Assembly: GCF_025137375.1 (NCBI RefSeq)
Contig: NZ_CP073720.1
Location: 9,882,501 to 9,946,500 of the forward strand
From: Dactylosporangium fulvum
GTDB taxonomy: Bacteria; Actinomycetota; Actinomycetes; Mycobacteriales; Micromonosporaceae
Length of the DNA stretch: 64,000 nucleotides
Direction: 5' to 3'
Part shown: positions 10,978-17,677 of the stretch, piece after piece
Layout of the letters: each line of letters opens with the position of its first letter
Position numbering within the stretch: position 1 is the stretch's first letter
Notes under the pieces: generated by a model
Told to the model about the DNA's origin: nothing
Databases searched by the model: none
What the model saw: the letters and a program-made list of their open reading frames with translations, nothing else
Translations under genes and position numbers: made by a program

Positions 10978-11002
10978 GTGATCGCGATACGTTCGCGATC
11001 AC
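10978..11002. repeat. Inverted repeat GTGATCGCGA-N5-TCGCGATCAC
   Basis: Perfect 10-base arms separated by TACGT. The core GATCGCG is the same as in the repeat at 10884-10931, so the two are probably related dispersed elements or operators. Confidence 0.55.
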
Positions 11003-11117
11003 GGGTGCGGCGGTTGGGCCTGGCTGGGTGGTGCGGCTGCGGTTGGTAGATCAAGGGAAACTTCGGGTTGCCTGGGAGCCTGTTGCGTCATTCGCTGGGA
11101 CAGCGTTGGCGGCCCAA

Positions 11118-11471
11118 CTACGCGCCGATCTTGGAGTTGTGGCGCCATGAACCTCCGAATTTGTCCGGATTTGTCAAGGACCACAACTCCAAGATCAGCG
11201 CGGTTGTCGGGGTTGACGCGTGAGGGATTCGAATTGCGCAACAGGCTCCTGGGCAGCCAGACGTTTCCGATGACCAAGGAACCCGGGTCGGGCAAGGCAC
11301 GGAGCACGGCCACCCCGCACCACGGGCCACGGACGCCGTAGCCCGGCACCGCCAGGGCACGGCACCGCAGCCCGACACCACCAGGGAACGGCTGGGTGCG
11401 CGGCCCCGGCACCTCTTGACAAATGCCTTCACAGCCGCGGCCGCGGCGAGTAAAGAACGCTGCATGGACAT
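11118..11471 (-). pseudogene. Possible 5' remnant of a secreted-enzyme gene under a CebR-type operator
   Basis: Downstream of the operator at 11492-11505 on the minus strand, a purine-rich AAAGGGG precedes ATG (11471) with a second ATG at 11465. The first codons read MSMQRSLLAAAAAVKAF, which looks like the start of a signal peptide, but the hydrophobic core breaks off after ~15 residues and the rest of the 117-codon frame is low-complexity and runs into the inverted repeat at 11127-11196. I read it as the beginning of a CebR-controlled exported enzyme gene whose body has been deleted. It could also be chance. The extent is approximate. Confidence 0.3.
11127..11196. repeat. REP-like inverted repeat with GATCTTGGAGTTGTGG arms
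   Basis: Perfect 16-base arms GATCTTGGAGTTGTGG (11127-11142) and CCACAACTCCAAGATC (11181-11196) with a 38-base loop. The arm resembles that of the element at 12443-12517 (GATC-TTG-TTGTGG-GCC pattern), so both belong to one dispersed intergenic family. Confidence 0.65.
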
Positions 11472-11491
11472 CCCCTTTGGCGGAAGGGAAT

Positions 11492-11505
11492 TGGGAGCGC
11501 TCCCA
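11492..11505. promoter_or_regulatory. CebR-type operator TGGGAGCGCTCCCA
   Basis: A perfect 14-base palindrome TGGGAGCGCTCCCA, identical to the CebR (cellobiose/cello-oligosaccharide repressor, LacI family) box known from Streptomyces cellulase and cebEFG promoters. It sits ~20-35 bases before possible ATG codons on the minus strand, but no intact cellulase or transporter gene follows. No cebR gene is visible in the window. Confidence 0.7.
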
Positions 11506-11549
11506 CCCTGGCTCGGCATACGGAAGGCGTCAACCCTTCTCGATAGACG

Positions 11550-11999
11550 CTACCGCTTGAAGGCCGGATAGAGGTACCAGACCGAAATGAACGCGACGGC
11601 CAGCGCGATCGCGACGGCGATCGCCCACGACGTGGCCACGACGACCTCGAAGATCAGGAACACCGCGCCGACGATCGACAACCAGAGAAATACCAGGCCG
11701 ATCCCGGCCAGGTTGCTGCTCGCCTCGACGAGCTCCTTCTTGCGCCCGCGCCGGAACAGGATGCGGTGGTGGCTCACGGGGGCGATGAGGCAGAGGCTGG
11801 CGAGGGAGGTCAGGATGATCGTGGCGATGTACGTTGCACGTTGCCCGTCGGTGATCGTGTCGAATCGCTGGTTGAACGGCAAGGTCAACAGGAAGGCGAA
11901 CAGGATCTGCACACCGGTCTGAGCAACCCGTAGCTCCTGGAGCAACTCATTCCAATTACGGTCGAAACGCTCATCAGGGGTCTCATCGCGATCCGCCAT
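11550..11999 (-). CDS. DUF6328-like small integral membrane protein
   Basis: 149 residues. A charged N-terminus (MADRDETPDERFDRNWNELLQELR) is followed by four predicted membrane helices: GVQILFAFLLTLPF, TYIATIILTSLASLCLIAPVSHH, LAGIGLVFLWLSIVGAVFLIF, and AIAVAIALAVAFISVWYLYP. The RWNELLQELRVAQTG-type start and SHHRILFRRGRKKELV loop match the actinobacterial family called DUF6328, whose function is not known. The ATG at 11999 was chosen because upstream in-frame sequence lacks family features. It is convergent with coxG across the repeat-rich gap. Confidence 0.75.
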   Translation of the reverse strand: MADRDETPDERFDRNWNELLQELRVAQTGVQILFAFLLTLPFNQRFDTITDGQRATYIATIILTSLASLCLIAPVSHHRILFRRGRKKELVEASSNLAGIGLVFLWLSIVGAVFLIFEVVVATSWAIAVAIALAVAFISVWYLYPAFKR

Positions 12000-12105
12000 A
12001 CGGGTGCAAATACCCAACGAAACAACGGATCGAACCTGACGATCGGCCGACAAACGGCCCGTGGGGGGCTGCGCTGCGTCGCGTGATCGGCTTATGGTCA
12101 CGGGC

Positions 12106-12429
12106 GTGAGTGCCCCATTCGATGAGCTGACCGCCGGCCGGCGCGCCTGGATCGCCCGGGCCGGCCTCACGGAGCTCGCCACCACGATCGGACGCCCCGG
12201 CCGCGAGGCGGTGGCGGCCCGCCCGGACCTTCTGGCGCGCGTCGACCAACACGCCGCTTCGATCCGCGAGTCACTCGGCGGCACGCTGCTCGACCCGGTG
12301 GCGCTGGCCGGCTATGCGGCCGCCATCCGCGACGCCGCCCGTGAGGCAGGCGACGCCCTGGCGGACTGGTCCCAGCCGAGCTGGGCGATGCTCCGCCTGC
12401 TCGCGGTCTGCACGCTCGTCCACTCCTGA
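12106..12429 (+). CDS. DUF6401-like small protein, copy 1
   Basis: 107 residues with no membrane segment. It contains LARVDQHAASIRESLGG, LAGYAAAIRDAAREAG and W-AMLRLLAVCTLVHS, shared with the protein at 15049-15396. The family resembles DUF6401, often labelled natural-product-biosynthesis protein in Micromonosporaceae without experimental support. GTG 12106 is preferred because a TATGGT hexamer sits 6 bases upstream, as in leaderless genes; ATG 12094 is the alternative. Convergent with the phytase-like gene, with an inverted repeat between them. Confidence 0.65.
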   Translation: MSAPFDELTAGRRAWIARAGLTELATTIGRPGREAVAARPDLLARVDQHAASIRESLGGTLLDPVALAGYAAAIRDAAREAGDALADWSQPSWAMLRLLAVCTLVHS

Positions 12430-12442
12430 CACCTCCGGCCGC

Positions 12443-12517
12443 GTTGATCATGCAGTTGTGGTGCCTGACAAACCCGGCATCCCGGGAGTGTCGAGGCACC
12501 ACAAGCGCAAGATCGAC
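12443..12517. repeat. REP-like inverted repeat between convergent genes
   Basis: 24-base arms 12443-12466 and 12494-12517 match at about 20 of 24 positions (core TTGTGGTGCCT / AGGCACCACAA), with an extra GACA/TGTC pair and an inner CCCGG-CATC-CCGGG hairpin. Same family as 11127-11196. Placement between two stop codons suggests it also serves as a transcription terminator. Confidence 0.65.
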
Positions 12518-12520
12518 GGG

Positions 12521-13720
12521 CTACTTCAGGAGGCGCTTGTCCGGGTGCAGGCTGTCGGTCAGGCGGATGGTGATGAACTCGTTGTTGTCGGGCTTGCCGG
12601 CGGTCCGGCCGCTCGAGAACGGGAAGTTGTTGTCGTTGACCACGCCGAGCGTGCGGTCGTCGAGCAGCACGACGTCCTCGATCGTCTGGAACGGGAAGGT
12701 GAAGACGTCGGCGCTGCCGCCCAGGTGACGGGGGTCGGCGATGTTCATCAGGTCGGCGACCAGCGTCTTGTCCATCTTGCCGTCGCGGTTGCGGTCCCGC
12801 TTGTCGGCGAGGTAGATCCGCTTGAACTTCGCCGTGTCGCCCTGGCCGTTGTCCCGCTCGATGATCAGGAAGCGGTCCTCATCGACGGCGATCGCGTCGC
12901 CGATGGCGTTGGCCGGGTCCTCGAGCTGGTAGGTGTACCGCTTGCCGGTGAACTGCTGCTTCACCACGTCGAACTCGTTGAACCGCAGCGCGCCCGCCGG
13001 GTCGCCGGCGACAACGCCCTCGAGCAGCGGGTAGAGCTTCTTGCCGTCGGGCGACTGGGCCATGCCCTCGAAGCCCTTGCTGCTGGGCAGGTTCGGGTTG
13101 CCGAGCGGGTTCTCCGGGGCGCGCACGCCGGGCAGCGGGATCGGCGCCTGGAGGAGGCGGCCGGCCCGGTCGAAGTGCAGCAGGTACGGGCCGAACTCGT
13201 CGCCGATCCAGTACGAGCCGTCCTTGGCCCGCTGGATCGACTCGACGTCGAAGTCGGCGCCGGTGAGCACCCGGTCGGCGCGGGTCAGCGGGAACGGGAC
13301 GTAGCCCTTGGGGTCGGTCAGGTTGATGCCGCCGAGCACGTCGACCGTCTTCGTGCCGTAGTCCGGCCCGACGCGGTGGATGCGCAGCACGAAGTCGGCG
13401 CTGTTGGCCTTGTTGCCGTAGCCGTTGTCGGACAGCACCTCGAACGTGCCGTCACCGTTGCGGACGATGCCACTGAAGCCCTGGACCGGCTGGTCGTCGA
13501 ACGGCGGCGTGATGCCGTTGGACGGGGTGCCGCCGAGCAGTGACCCGGACGGCTCGCTCGCCGGCACGAAGGTGGCCGCCGGCAGCGCGGCCCAGCCGGT
13601 GAGGGTGGCCCGGCCGAAGGTCTGGCCGGACGGCCCGTGCGCGGAGGCGCTGGGGGCGGCGACGGCAAGAGTGAGGACGCCGAGGCCGAGGCCGACGCCG
13701 ACTCGTCGAAGGTTTCCCAT
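12521..13720 (-). CDS. Secreted esterase-like/phytase-like beta-propeller protein
   Basis: 399 residues with a signal peptide (MGNLRRVGVGLGLGVLTLAVAAPSASA, cleavage after ~27). The mature part has features of the esterase-like-activity-of-phytase family: GFSGIVRNGDGTFEVLSDNGYG, GADFDVESIQRAKDGSYWIGDEFGPYLLHFDRAGRLL, GFEGMAQSPDGKKLYPLLEG and a late DDRTLGVVNDNNFPFSSGR. It is predicted to be an exported beta-propeller phosphodiesterase or esterase; the substrate is unknown. ATG 13720 is preferred to the in-frame TTG 13729. Confidence 0.85.
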   Translation of the reverse strand: MGNLRRVGVGLGLGVLTLAVAAPSASAHGPSGQTFGRATLTGWAALPAATFVPASEPSGSLLGGTPSNGITPPFDDQPVQGFSGIVRNGDGTFEVLSDNGYGNKANSADFVLRIHRVGPDYGTKTVDVLGGINLTDPKGYVPFPLTRADRVLTGADFDVESIQRAKDGSYWIGDEFGPYLLHFDRAGRLLQAPIPLPGVRAPENPLGNPNLPSSKGFEGMAQSPDGKKLYPLLEGVVAGDPAGALRFNEFDVVKQQFTGKRYTYQLEDPANAIGDAIAVDEDRFLIIERDNGQGDTAKFKRIYLADKRDRNRDGKMDKTLVADLMNIADPRHLGGSADVFTFPFQTIEDVVLLDDRTLGVVNDNNFPFSSGRTAGKPDNNEFITIRLTDSLHPDKRLLK

Positions 13721-13874
13721 GATGCGCAACGCTAGGAAAGCGTCGTGAACCGGACCTGGATTTTCTGTGTCATCTGCCCGATCAGCGCATGTAGGCGCCT
13801 ACCCGCCGGAACCGCGGCCGGCGAGCGCCACGAGGGTGACGCCCACCGGCCGCAGGAACCGTCGCAAGACCTCT

Positions 13875-14552
13875 CTAGACGCGACCGAAGTCCTGGGTCC
13901 AGTACGGGGTGCCGTCGGCCTTGTACGCCACACCGACGCCCACCGCGACGCTGGAGCAGTTGAGGATGTTGGCCCGGTGTCCCGAGCTGTTGATCCACCC
14001 GTTGACGACGTCCTGCGGGGTGCGGTAGCCCCACGCGATGTTCTCGGCCGAGGCGCCGGTCGTGTAGCCGGCACGGGCCTCACGCTGGACGAAGTTGCTG
14101 CCGTCGGAGCCGGTGTGCGAGAAGAAGTTCTGCGACACCATGTCGGTGCTGTGTGCCCGCGCGGCGGCGACCAGGCGGCTGTCGATGCGCAGCGCGCCGC
14201 AGCCGTTGGCGGTGCGGTAGTTGTTCGTGAGCGTGACGACCTGGTTCTCCAGGGCGCTGTGGTCGCTCGGGGCGGCCGGGGCCGGCTGGGTGGCCGGGGT
14301 GGTCGGGGTGGTCGGCTTGGCGGGCGCCGGGGTCGTCTTCTTCGCCTTCGTCGTCTTCTTCTTTTTCTTCTTCTTCGGCGTCGCCTTCGTGGCGGCCGTG
14401 AGGCCGTCCGAGAGCGTCGCACCGGCCGCCTGGACCGTGGTGACCGCGACGGGTGCGGCGGAGGCGACGGCGGTGACGGCGAGCGTCAGGCCGAGAGGGG
14501 CAACCACCAGGGCGGCGGCGATGGCAGTGGCGCGGCGGGCGAACCGGGTCAC
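13875..14552 (-). CDS. Secreted CAP (SCP/PR1) domain protein with poly-lysine tract
   Basis: 225 residues. A signal peptide (residues ~1-33) is followed by a Thr/Ala-rich spacer, seven consecutive lysines at 60-66 with further KAKK, a Pro/Thr/Ala linker to ~97, and a CAP domain from ~98 to the end (NQVVTLTNNYRTANGCGALRID, ARAHSTDMVSQNFFSHTG, SAENIAWGYRTPQDVVNGWINSSGHRANILN). CAP proteins are exported proteins of varied and often unknown activity. GTG 14552 was chosen because GGAAGG precedes it by ~10 bases and the signal peptide starts cleanly there (MTRFARRATAIAAAL). Confidence 0.85.
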   Translation of the reverse strand: MTRFARRATAIAAALVVAPLGLTLAVTAVASAAPVAVTTVQAAGATLSDGLTAATKATPKKKKKKKTTKAKKTTPAPAKPTTPTTPATQPAPAAPSDHSALENQVVTLTNNYRTANGCGALRIDSRLVAAARAHSTDMVSQNFFSHTGSDGSNFVQREARAGYTTGASAENIAWGYRTPQDVVNGWINSSGHRANILNCSSVAVGVGVAYKADGTPYWTQDFGRV

Positions 14553-14771
14553 GATGAGTGTGCCTTCCGTCAGGGGCTTGGACACACCTGGCATCGGGCG
14601 CGTCACGCCGACGGTGAGGAGCTCAACCGGGACGCAACGCTCGGCAACCAACTCGATACCCGTGCGGACGAATCCCTAGTGGTCCGGCACGTGAAGTTCG
14701 GTCAAAGGTTGGAGGGCGGGCGGCGCGGGCATTTCTACCGTTGAAGTACACATCGATGAAGGAGTTCAGTG

Positions 14772-14972
14772 ATGTCCAGTCTCGTCAGGCCCCGTGACAA
14801 CCGTTGGATCGCCGGCGTCTGCGCGGGTCTCGCTCGCCGGTTCGGCCTCTCGCCGAACATCATGCGGCTGATCTTCATCATCTCGTGCCTGCTGCCGGGC
14901 CCGCAGTTCGTCGTCTACCTCGTCCTGTGGGTGCTCATGCCGAACGAGTCGAAGGTCCGCAGCTACGGCTGA
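14772..14972 (+). CDS. PspC-domain small membrane protein
   Basis: 66 residues, essentially one PspC domain: RPRDNRWIAGVCAGLARRFGLSPNIMRLIFIISCLLPGPQFVVYLVLWVLMPNE, with one long hydrophobic helix. PspC proteins take part in envelope-stress responses; stand-alone short PspC proteins are common in actinobacteria. ATG 14772 follows GAAGGAG by ~8 bases; an overlapping GTG at 14769 is also possible. Two-component or Psp partners are not adjacent. Confidence 0.85.
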   Translation: MSSLVRPRDNRWIAGVCAGLARRFGLSPNIMRLIFIISCLLPGPQFVVYLVLWVLMPNESKVRSYG

Positions 14973-15048
14973 GTTGCTTCCCCGGTCGAGCGGGGTGCGG
15001 CCCGGGTATCGGGGTCATCCGGCGGTTGGCGTGACCGAAGTCGACGGC

Positions 15049-15396
15049 ATGTTCAGAGACATGGCCGAAGCCACCCGCCAAACCGCGGCACGGGCGACGC
15101 TCAACGGGTTGATGACCTGGCTGGGCGAGGCCGGCCTGCAGGCCGCCGCCGCGTCCGCCGGACTGCGGGCCGCCATAGACCAGCACGCGGCAGCGGTCCG
15201 GGACGCGCTCGGCGATCCCGAACGCGGGCCGAGTGTCGTCGCGCTCGCGGGGTATGCGACCGGCGTGCGCGACGCGCTGATCGAGGCCGAGTGGCAGCTG
15301 CCGCCGATCGCCGAGCTGGACTGGGCGAGGGCGGAGTGGCCGACCCTCCGTCTGGTGGCCGTCTGCGCCCTGGCCCGCTCAACCGGCTACCTCTGA
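15049..15396 (+). CDS. DUF6401-like small protein, copy 2
   Basis: 115 residues, paralogous to 12106-12429: shares IDQHAAAVRDALGD, VALAGYATGVRDAL and W-TLRLVAVCALARS. ATG 15049 is used; GTG 15031 in the same frame is a good alternative. Its 3' end overlaps by 10 bases the 3' end of the MFS gene on the opposite strand. Function unknown. Confidence 0.65.
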   Translation: MFRDMAEATRQTAARATLNGLMTWLGEAGLQAAAASAGLRAAIDQHAAAVRDALGDPERGPSVVALAGYATGVRDALIEAEWQLPPIAELDWARAEWPTLRLVAVCALARSTGYL

Positions 15397-16895
15397 GCCG
15401 GCCGCGACACCCGTCTCCCGCCGAGGAGCAGGCCGAACGCGGCACCCAGCAGGCAGATGACCGCGGTGATCAGGAAGATTTCGCGGTACTCCGTGCGAAG
15501 CGCGTCCTGCAGGGCCGCCGCGTAGGCGTCCATGAGCCGGCGCTGCTCGTCGGCGGGCTTGCCGAACACGAGCGGGAAGTCCAGCGACGCCGTCAGCTCG
15601 TGGAAGCGGTGCAGGCCCCAGGCGGTCAGCCCCGCCACACCGATCAGCATGCCCATCATCCGGGCCACCACCACGGCCGACGACGCGACGCCGTGCTGGC
15701 CGCCCGGGGTCACGCGGAGCACGGCACCGGACAGCGGGGCGATGACGAGCCCGAGGCCGAACCCGGCGATCACCAGGTGCACGTCGAGGGCGCGGGACGA
15801 CAGCCCGTCGGCGATCATGAAGTATCCGGCGGCGGCGACGACCAGCCCGCCGACCGTCACCCACCGTTCGCCGAGCCGGGCGACCAGCCATCCACCCAGC
15901 ACCGCGCCGACCGGCAGCGCCACCAGGAACCGAGTGAGCACGAGCGTCGCCTGCACGCCGGACTTGCCGAGCAGCGTCTGCGCGACCAACTCCACGTCGA
16001 CCAGCGTCACCATGAGCGCGGCCCCGGCGCAGAAGCTCGCTCCGAGGGTGGCGAAGAACGGTCCCTTGCGGACGTCGGTGAGGTCCAGCAGCTTCGTACG
16101 GGCGCGGAGCTCCCACAGCACGAACAGCACCGCCCCGGCGGCCGCGCCGGCCAGGGTCCACGGCCCCCACGGCGGCAGGACGGACCGCTCGGGATCCGGG
16201 TTGTACAACGCGACGACCGCCGCGCCCAGCACCAGCGCCAGGAGCGTGCCGCCCACGAGATCGGTTTTTGCGGTGCGGCTGCCGGCCGACCCGCCCGGCA
16301 GCGCCACCCAGACGAGCACGATCGCGATCGCGACCAGCGGGAGGTTGAGCCAGAAGATGCCCCGCCAGCCCAGCCACGCCGCGATTCCGACGCCGTAGAG
16401 CGGGCCGAGCACGCTGCCCAGCTCCTGTGCGGCGCCGACCGCGCCGAGGACCGTGGCCCGCCGGTGCTCGGCCCACAGGTCCCCGGCCAGCGCCAGCGTC
16501 ACCGGCAGCAGCGCGCCGCCGGCCAGGCCCTGCACAGCGCGGCCGGATGCCAGCAGCCAGATCGAGTCGCCCGACGCCGCGGTCAGCGCCGAACCGGCCG
16601 CAAACCCCAGCAGGCAGGCGACGATCACGGGCCGCCGGCCGAAGCGGTCGGAGAGCGAGCCGAGCAAGGGCATGCCGGCGATGTACCCGAGCAGGAACCC
16701 GGTGACGACCGGTGTCACCCGTTCCAGCCGGTTGACCGCGATGTGTAGCGCGTCGAGGATGTCGGTGAGCACGCCGACGACCACGTAGGCGTCGAGCGCG
16801 GCGAGCAGCACCGCCGCGCCGCCGACGCCGATGGCCAGACGGCGCCGCGGCTGCGGCGCCGTCACGGCCGGCGCTACCGGCTCACTTCGGAGCAC
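15387..16895 (-). CDS. MFS exporter, P55 (Rv1410c)-like
   Basis: 502-residue drug:H+ antiporter-2-type transporter with ~14 predicted helices. Motif A is GSLSDRFGRRPV after helix 2, and the motif-C-like stretch GAAQELGSVLGPLYGVG is in helix 5. Its start (GTG 16895) overlaps the end of an LprG-type lipoprotein gene by 14 bases. In Mycobacterium this lprG-p55 pair exports triacylated lipids such as triacylglycerol and lipoarabinomannan to the outer envelope. The same job here, with lineage-specific lipids, is inference from gene order and family. General drug efflux is the alternative. Confidence 0.82.
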   Translation of the reverse strand: MLRSEPVAPAVTAPQPRRRLAIGVGGAAVLLAALDAYVVVGVLTDILDALHIAVNRLERVTPVVTGFLLGYIAGMPLLGSLSDRFGRRPVIVACLLGFAAGSALTAASGDSIWLLASGRAVQGLAGGALLPVTLALAGDLWAEHRRATVLGAVGAAQELGSVLGPLYGVGIAAWLGWRGIFWLNLPLVAIAIVLVWVALPGGSAGSRTAKTDLVGGTLLALVLGAAVVALYNPDPERSVLPPWGPWTLAGAAAGAVLFVLWELRARTKLLDLTDVRKGPFFATLGASFCAGAALMVTLVDVELVAQTLLGKSGVQATLVLTRFLVALPVGAVLGGWLVARLGERWVTVGGLVVAAAGYFMIADGLSSRALDVHLVIAGFGLGLVIAPLSGAVLRVTPGGQHGVASSAVVVARMMGMLIGVAGLTAWGLHRFHELTASLDFPLVFGKPADEQRRLMDAYAAALQDALRTEYREIFLITAVICLLGAAFGLLLGGRRVSRPAQR

Positions 16896-17616
16896 TGATG
16901 TTCACGGTCGCGTCGAACTCCTTGAAGGTCACGATGACCGTGCCGCCCTTCGCGTCGCCGACGGCGGGCAGGTCGAACGTCGCCTTGATCAGCCGCTTGC
17001 CGTCCTTGGCGATCCACAGTTTGCCGGGCACACTGCCGGTGACCCCGGGCACGACGTTGGAGAGGTGCTCGGCGGGGAACTTCGCGGAGACGCGGTAGGT
17101 GTCCTGGCCCTCGACCGACTCGGCGGCCTCGGTCTTGCCCTCGGTGGCCGTGCCGATCACCTTGGCGATGCCCTTGTCGGGGTTGAGGATCGCCGACGGG
17201 TCGTAGACGGAGGCGGCAAGGGCCAGCGGGAGCTGCTGGTAGCCGCCGGTCGCGCCCTTCAGCCACACGGTCTGCCCGACGATCGTGAACGACAGCTCGG
17301 CGGTGGTCCCCATCTGCTCGACCTGCGCGGTGCCCTGGGCACTGCCCTCCCTGGTCAGCACACCCTCGGCGCGCTTGAGGGCCACGCCGGCGATCGTGCC
17401 GTCGGCGGTGATGAGGAACTTGGCGGTCTTGATGTTGCCCATTGCCGCCGCGGACTCCTTGAGCAGCCCTTCGGCGGCCGGCAGGTTGGCATCCGCCGCG
17501 TCCGTGCCGTCCTTCTTGTCGGACTTGCTGGTGCAGCCGGTGAGAGCGACGAGCACCGCGGCAAGAGCGGCGACACCGGCGAGGAGGACCCCGGGGCGGG
17601 TCTGGGTGCGGGACAT
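16882..17616 (-). CDS. lprG: LprG/LppX-family lipoprotein
   Basis: 244 residues. Signal peptide with lipobox LTGC (LAAVLVALTGCTSK), so lipid-anchored on the outer face of the membrane. The mature part matches the LppX_LprAFG fold: LPAAEGLLKESAAAMGNIKTAKFLITADGTIAGVALKRAEG, GTAQVEQMGTTAELSFTIVGQTVWLK, DPSAILNPDKGIAKVI, and a C-terminal strand VTFKEFDATVNISAPK. These proteins have a hydrophobic pocket that carries triacylated lipids. The downstream overlapping MFS gene completes the mycobacterial-style lprG-p55 unit. Confidence 0.85.
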   Translation of the reverse strand: MSRTQTRPGVLLAGVAALAAVLVALTGCTSKSDKKDGTDAADANLPAAEGLLKESAAAMGNIKTAKFLITADGTIAGVALKRAEGVLTREGSAQGTAQVEQMGTTAELSFTIVGQTVWLKGATGGYQQLPLALAASVYDPSAILNPDKGIAKVIGTATEGKTEAAESVEGQDTYRVSAKFPAEHLSNVVPGVTGSVPGKLWIAKDGKRLIKATFDLPAVGDAKGGTVIVTFKEFDATVNISAPK

Positions 17617-17677
17617 ACCGGCATGCTAGACCGCCCCGGGCAACGGCGGCTGTGCGCGCGCTCAGGGTGCGCGCGGG

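Noticed and set aside
11147..11341. 64-codon plus-strand ORF
   Set aside because: Starts inside the loop of an inverted repeat, has no ribosome binding site and no recognisable sequence.
14553..14771. Possible c-di-AMP (ydaO-type) riboswitch upstream of the CAP-protein gene
   Set aside because: Exported wall-related genes often have one, but I could not match the conserved core of that RNA here.
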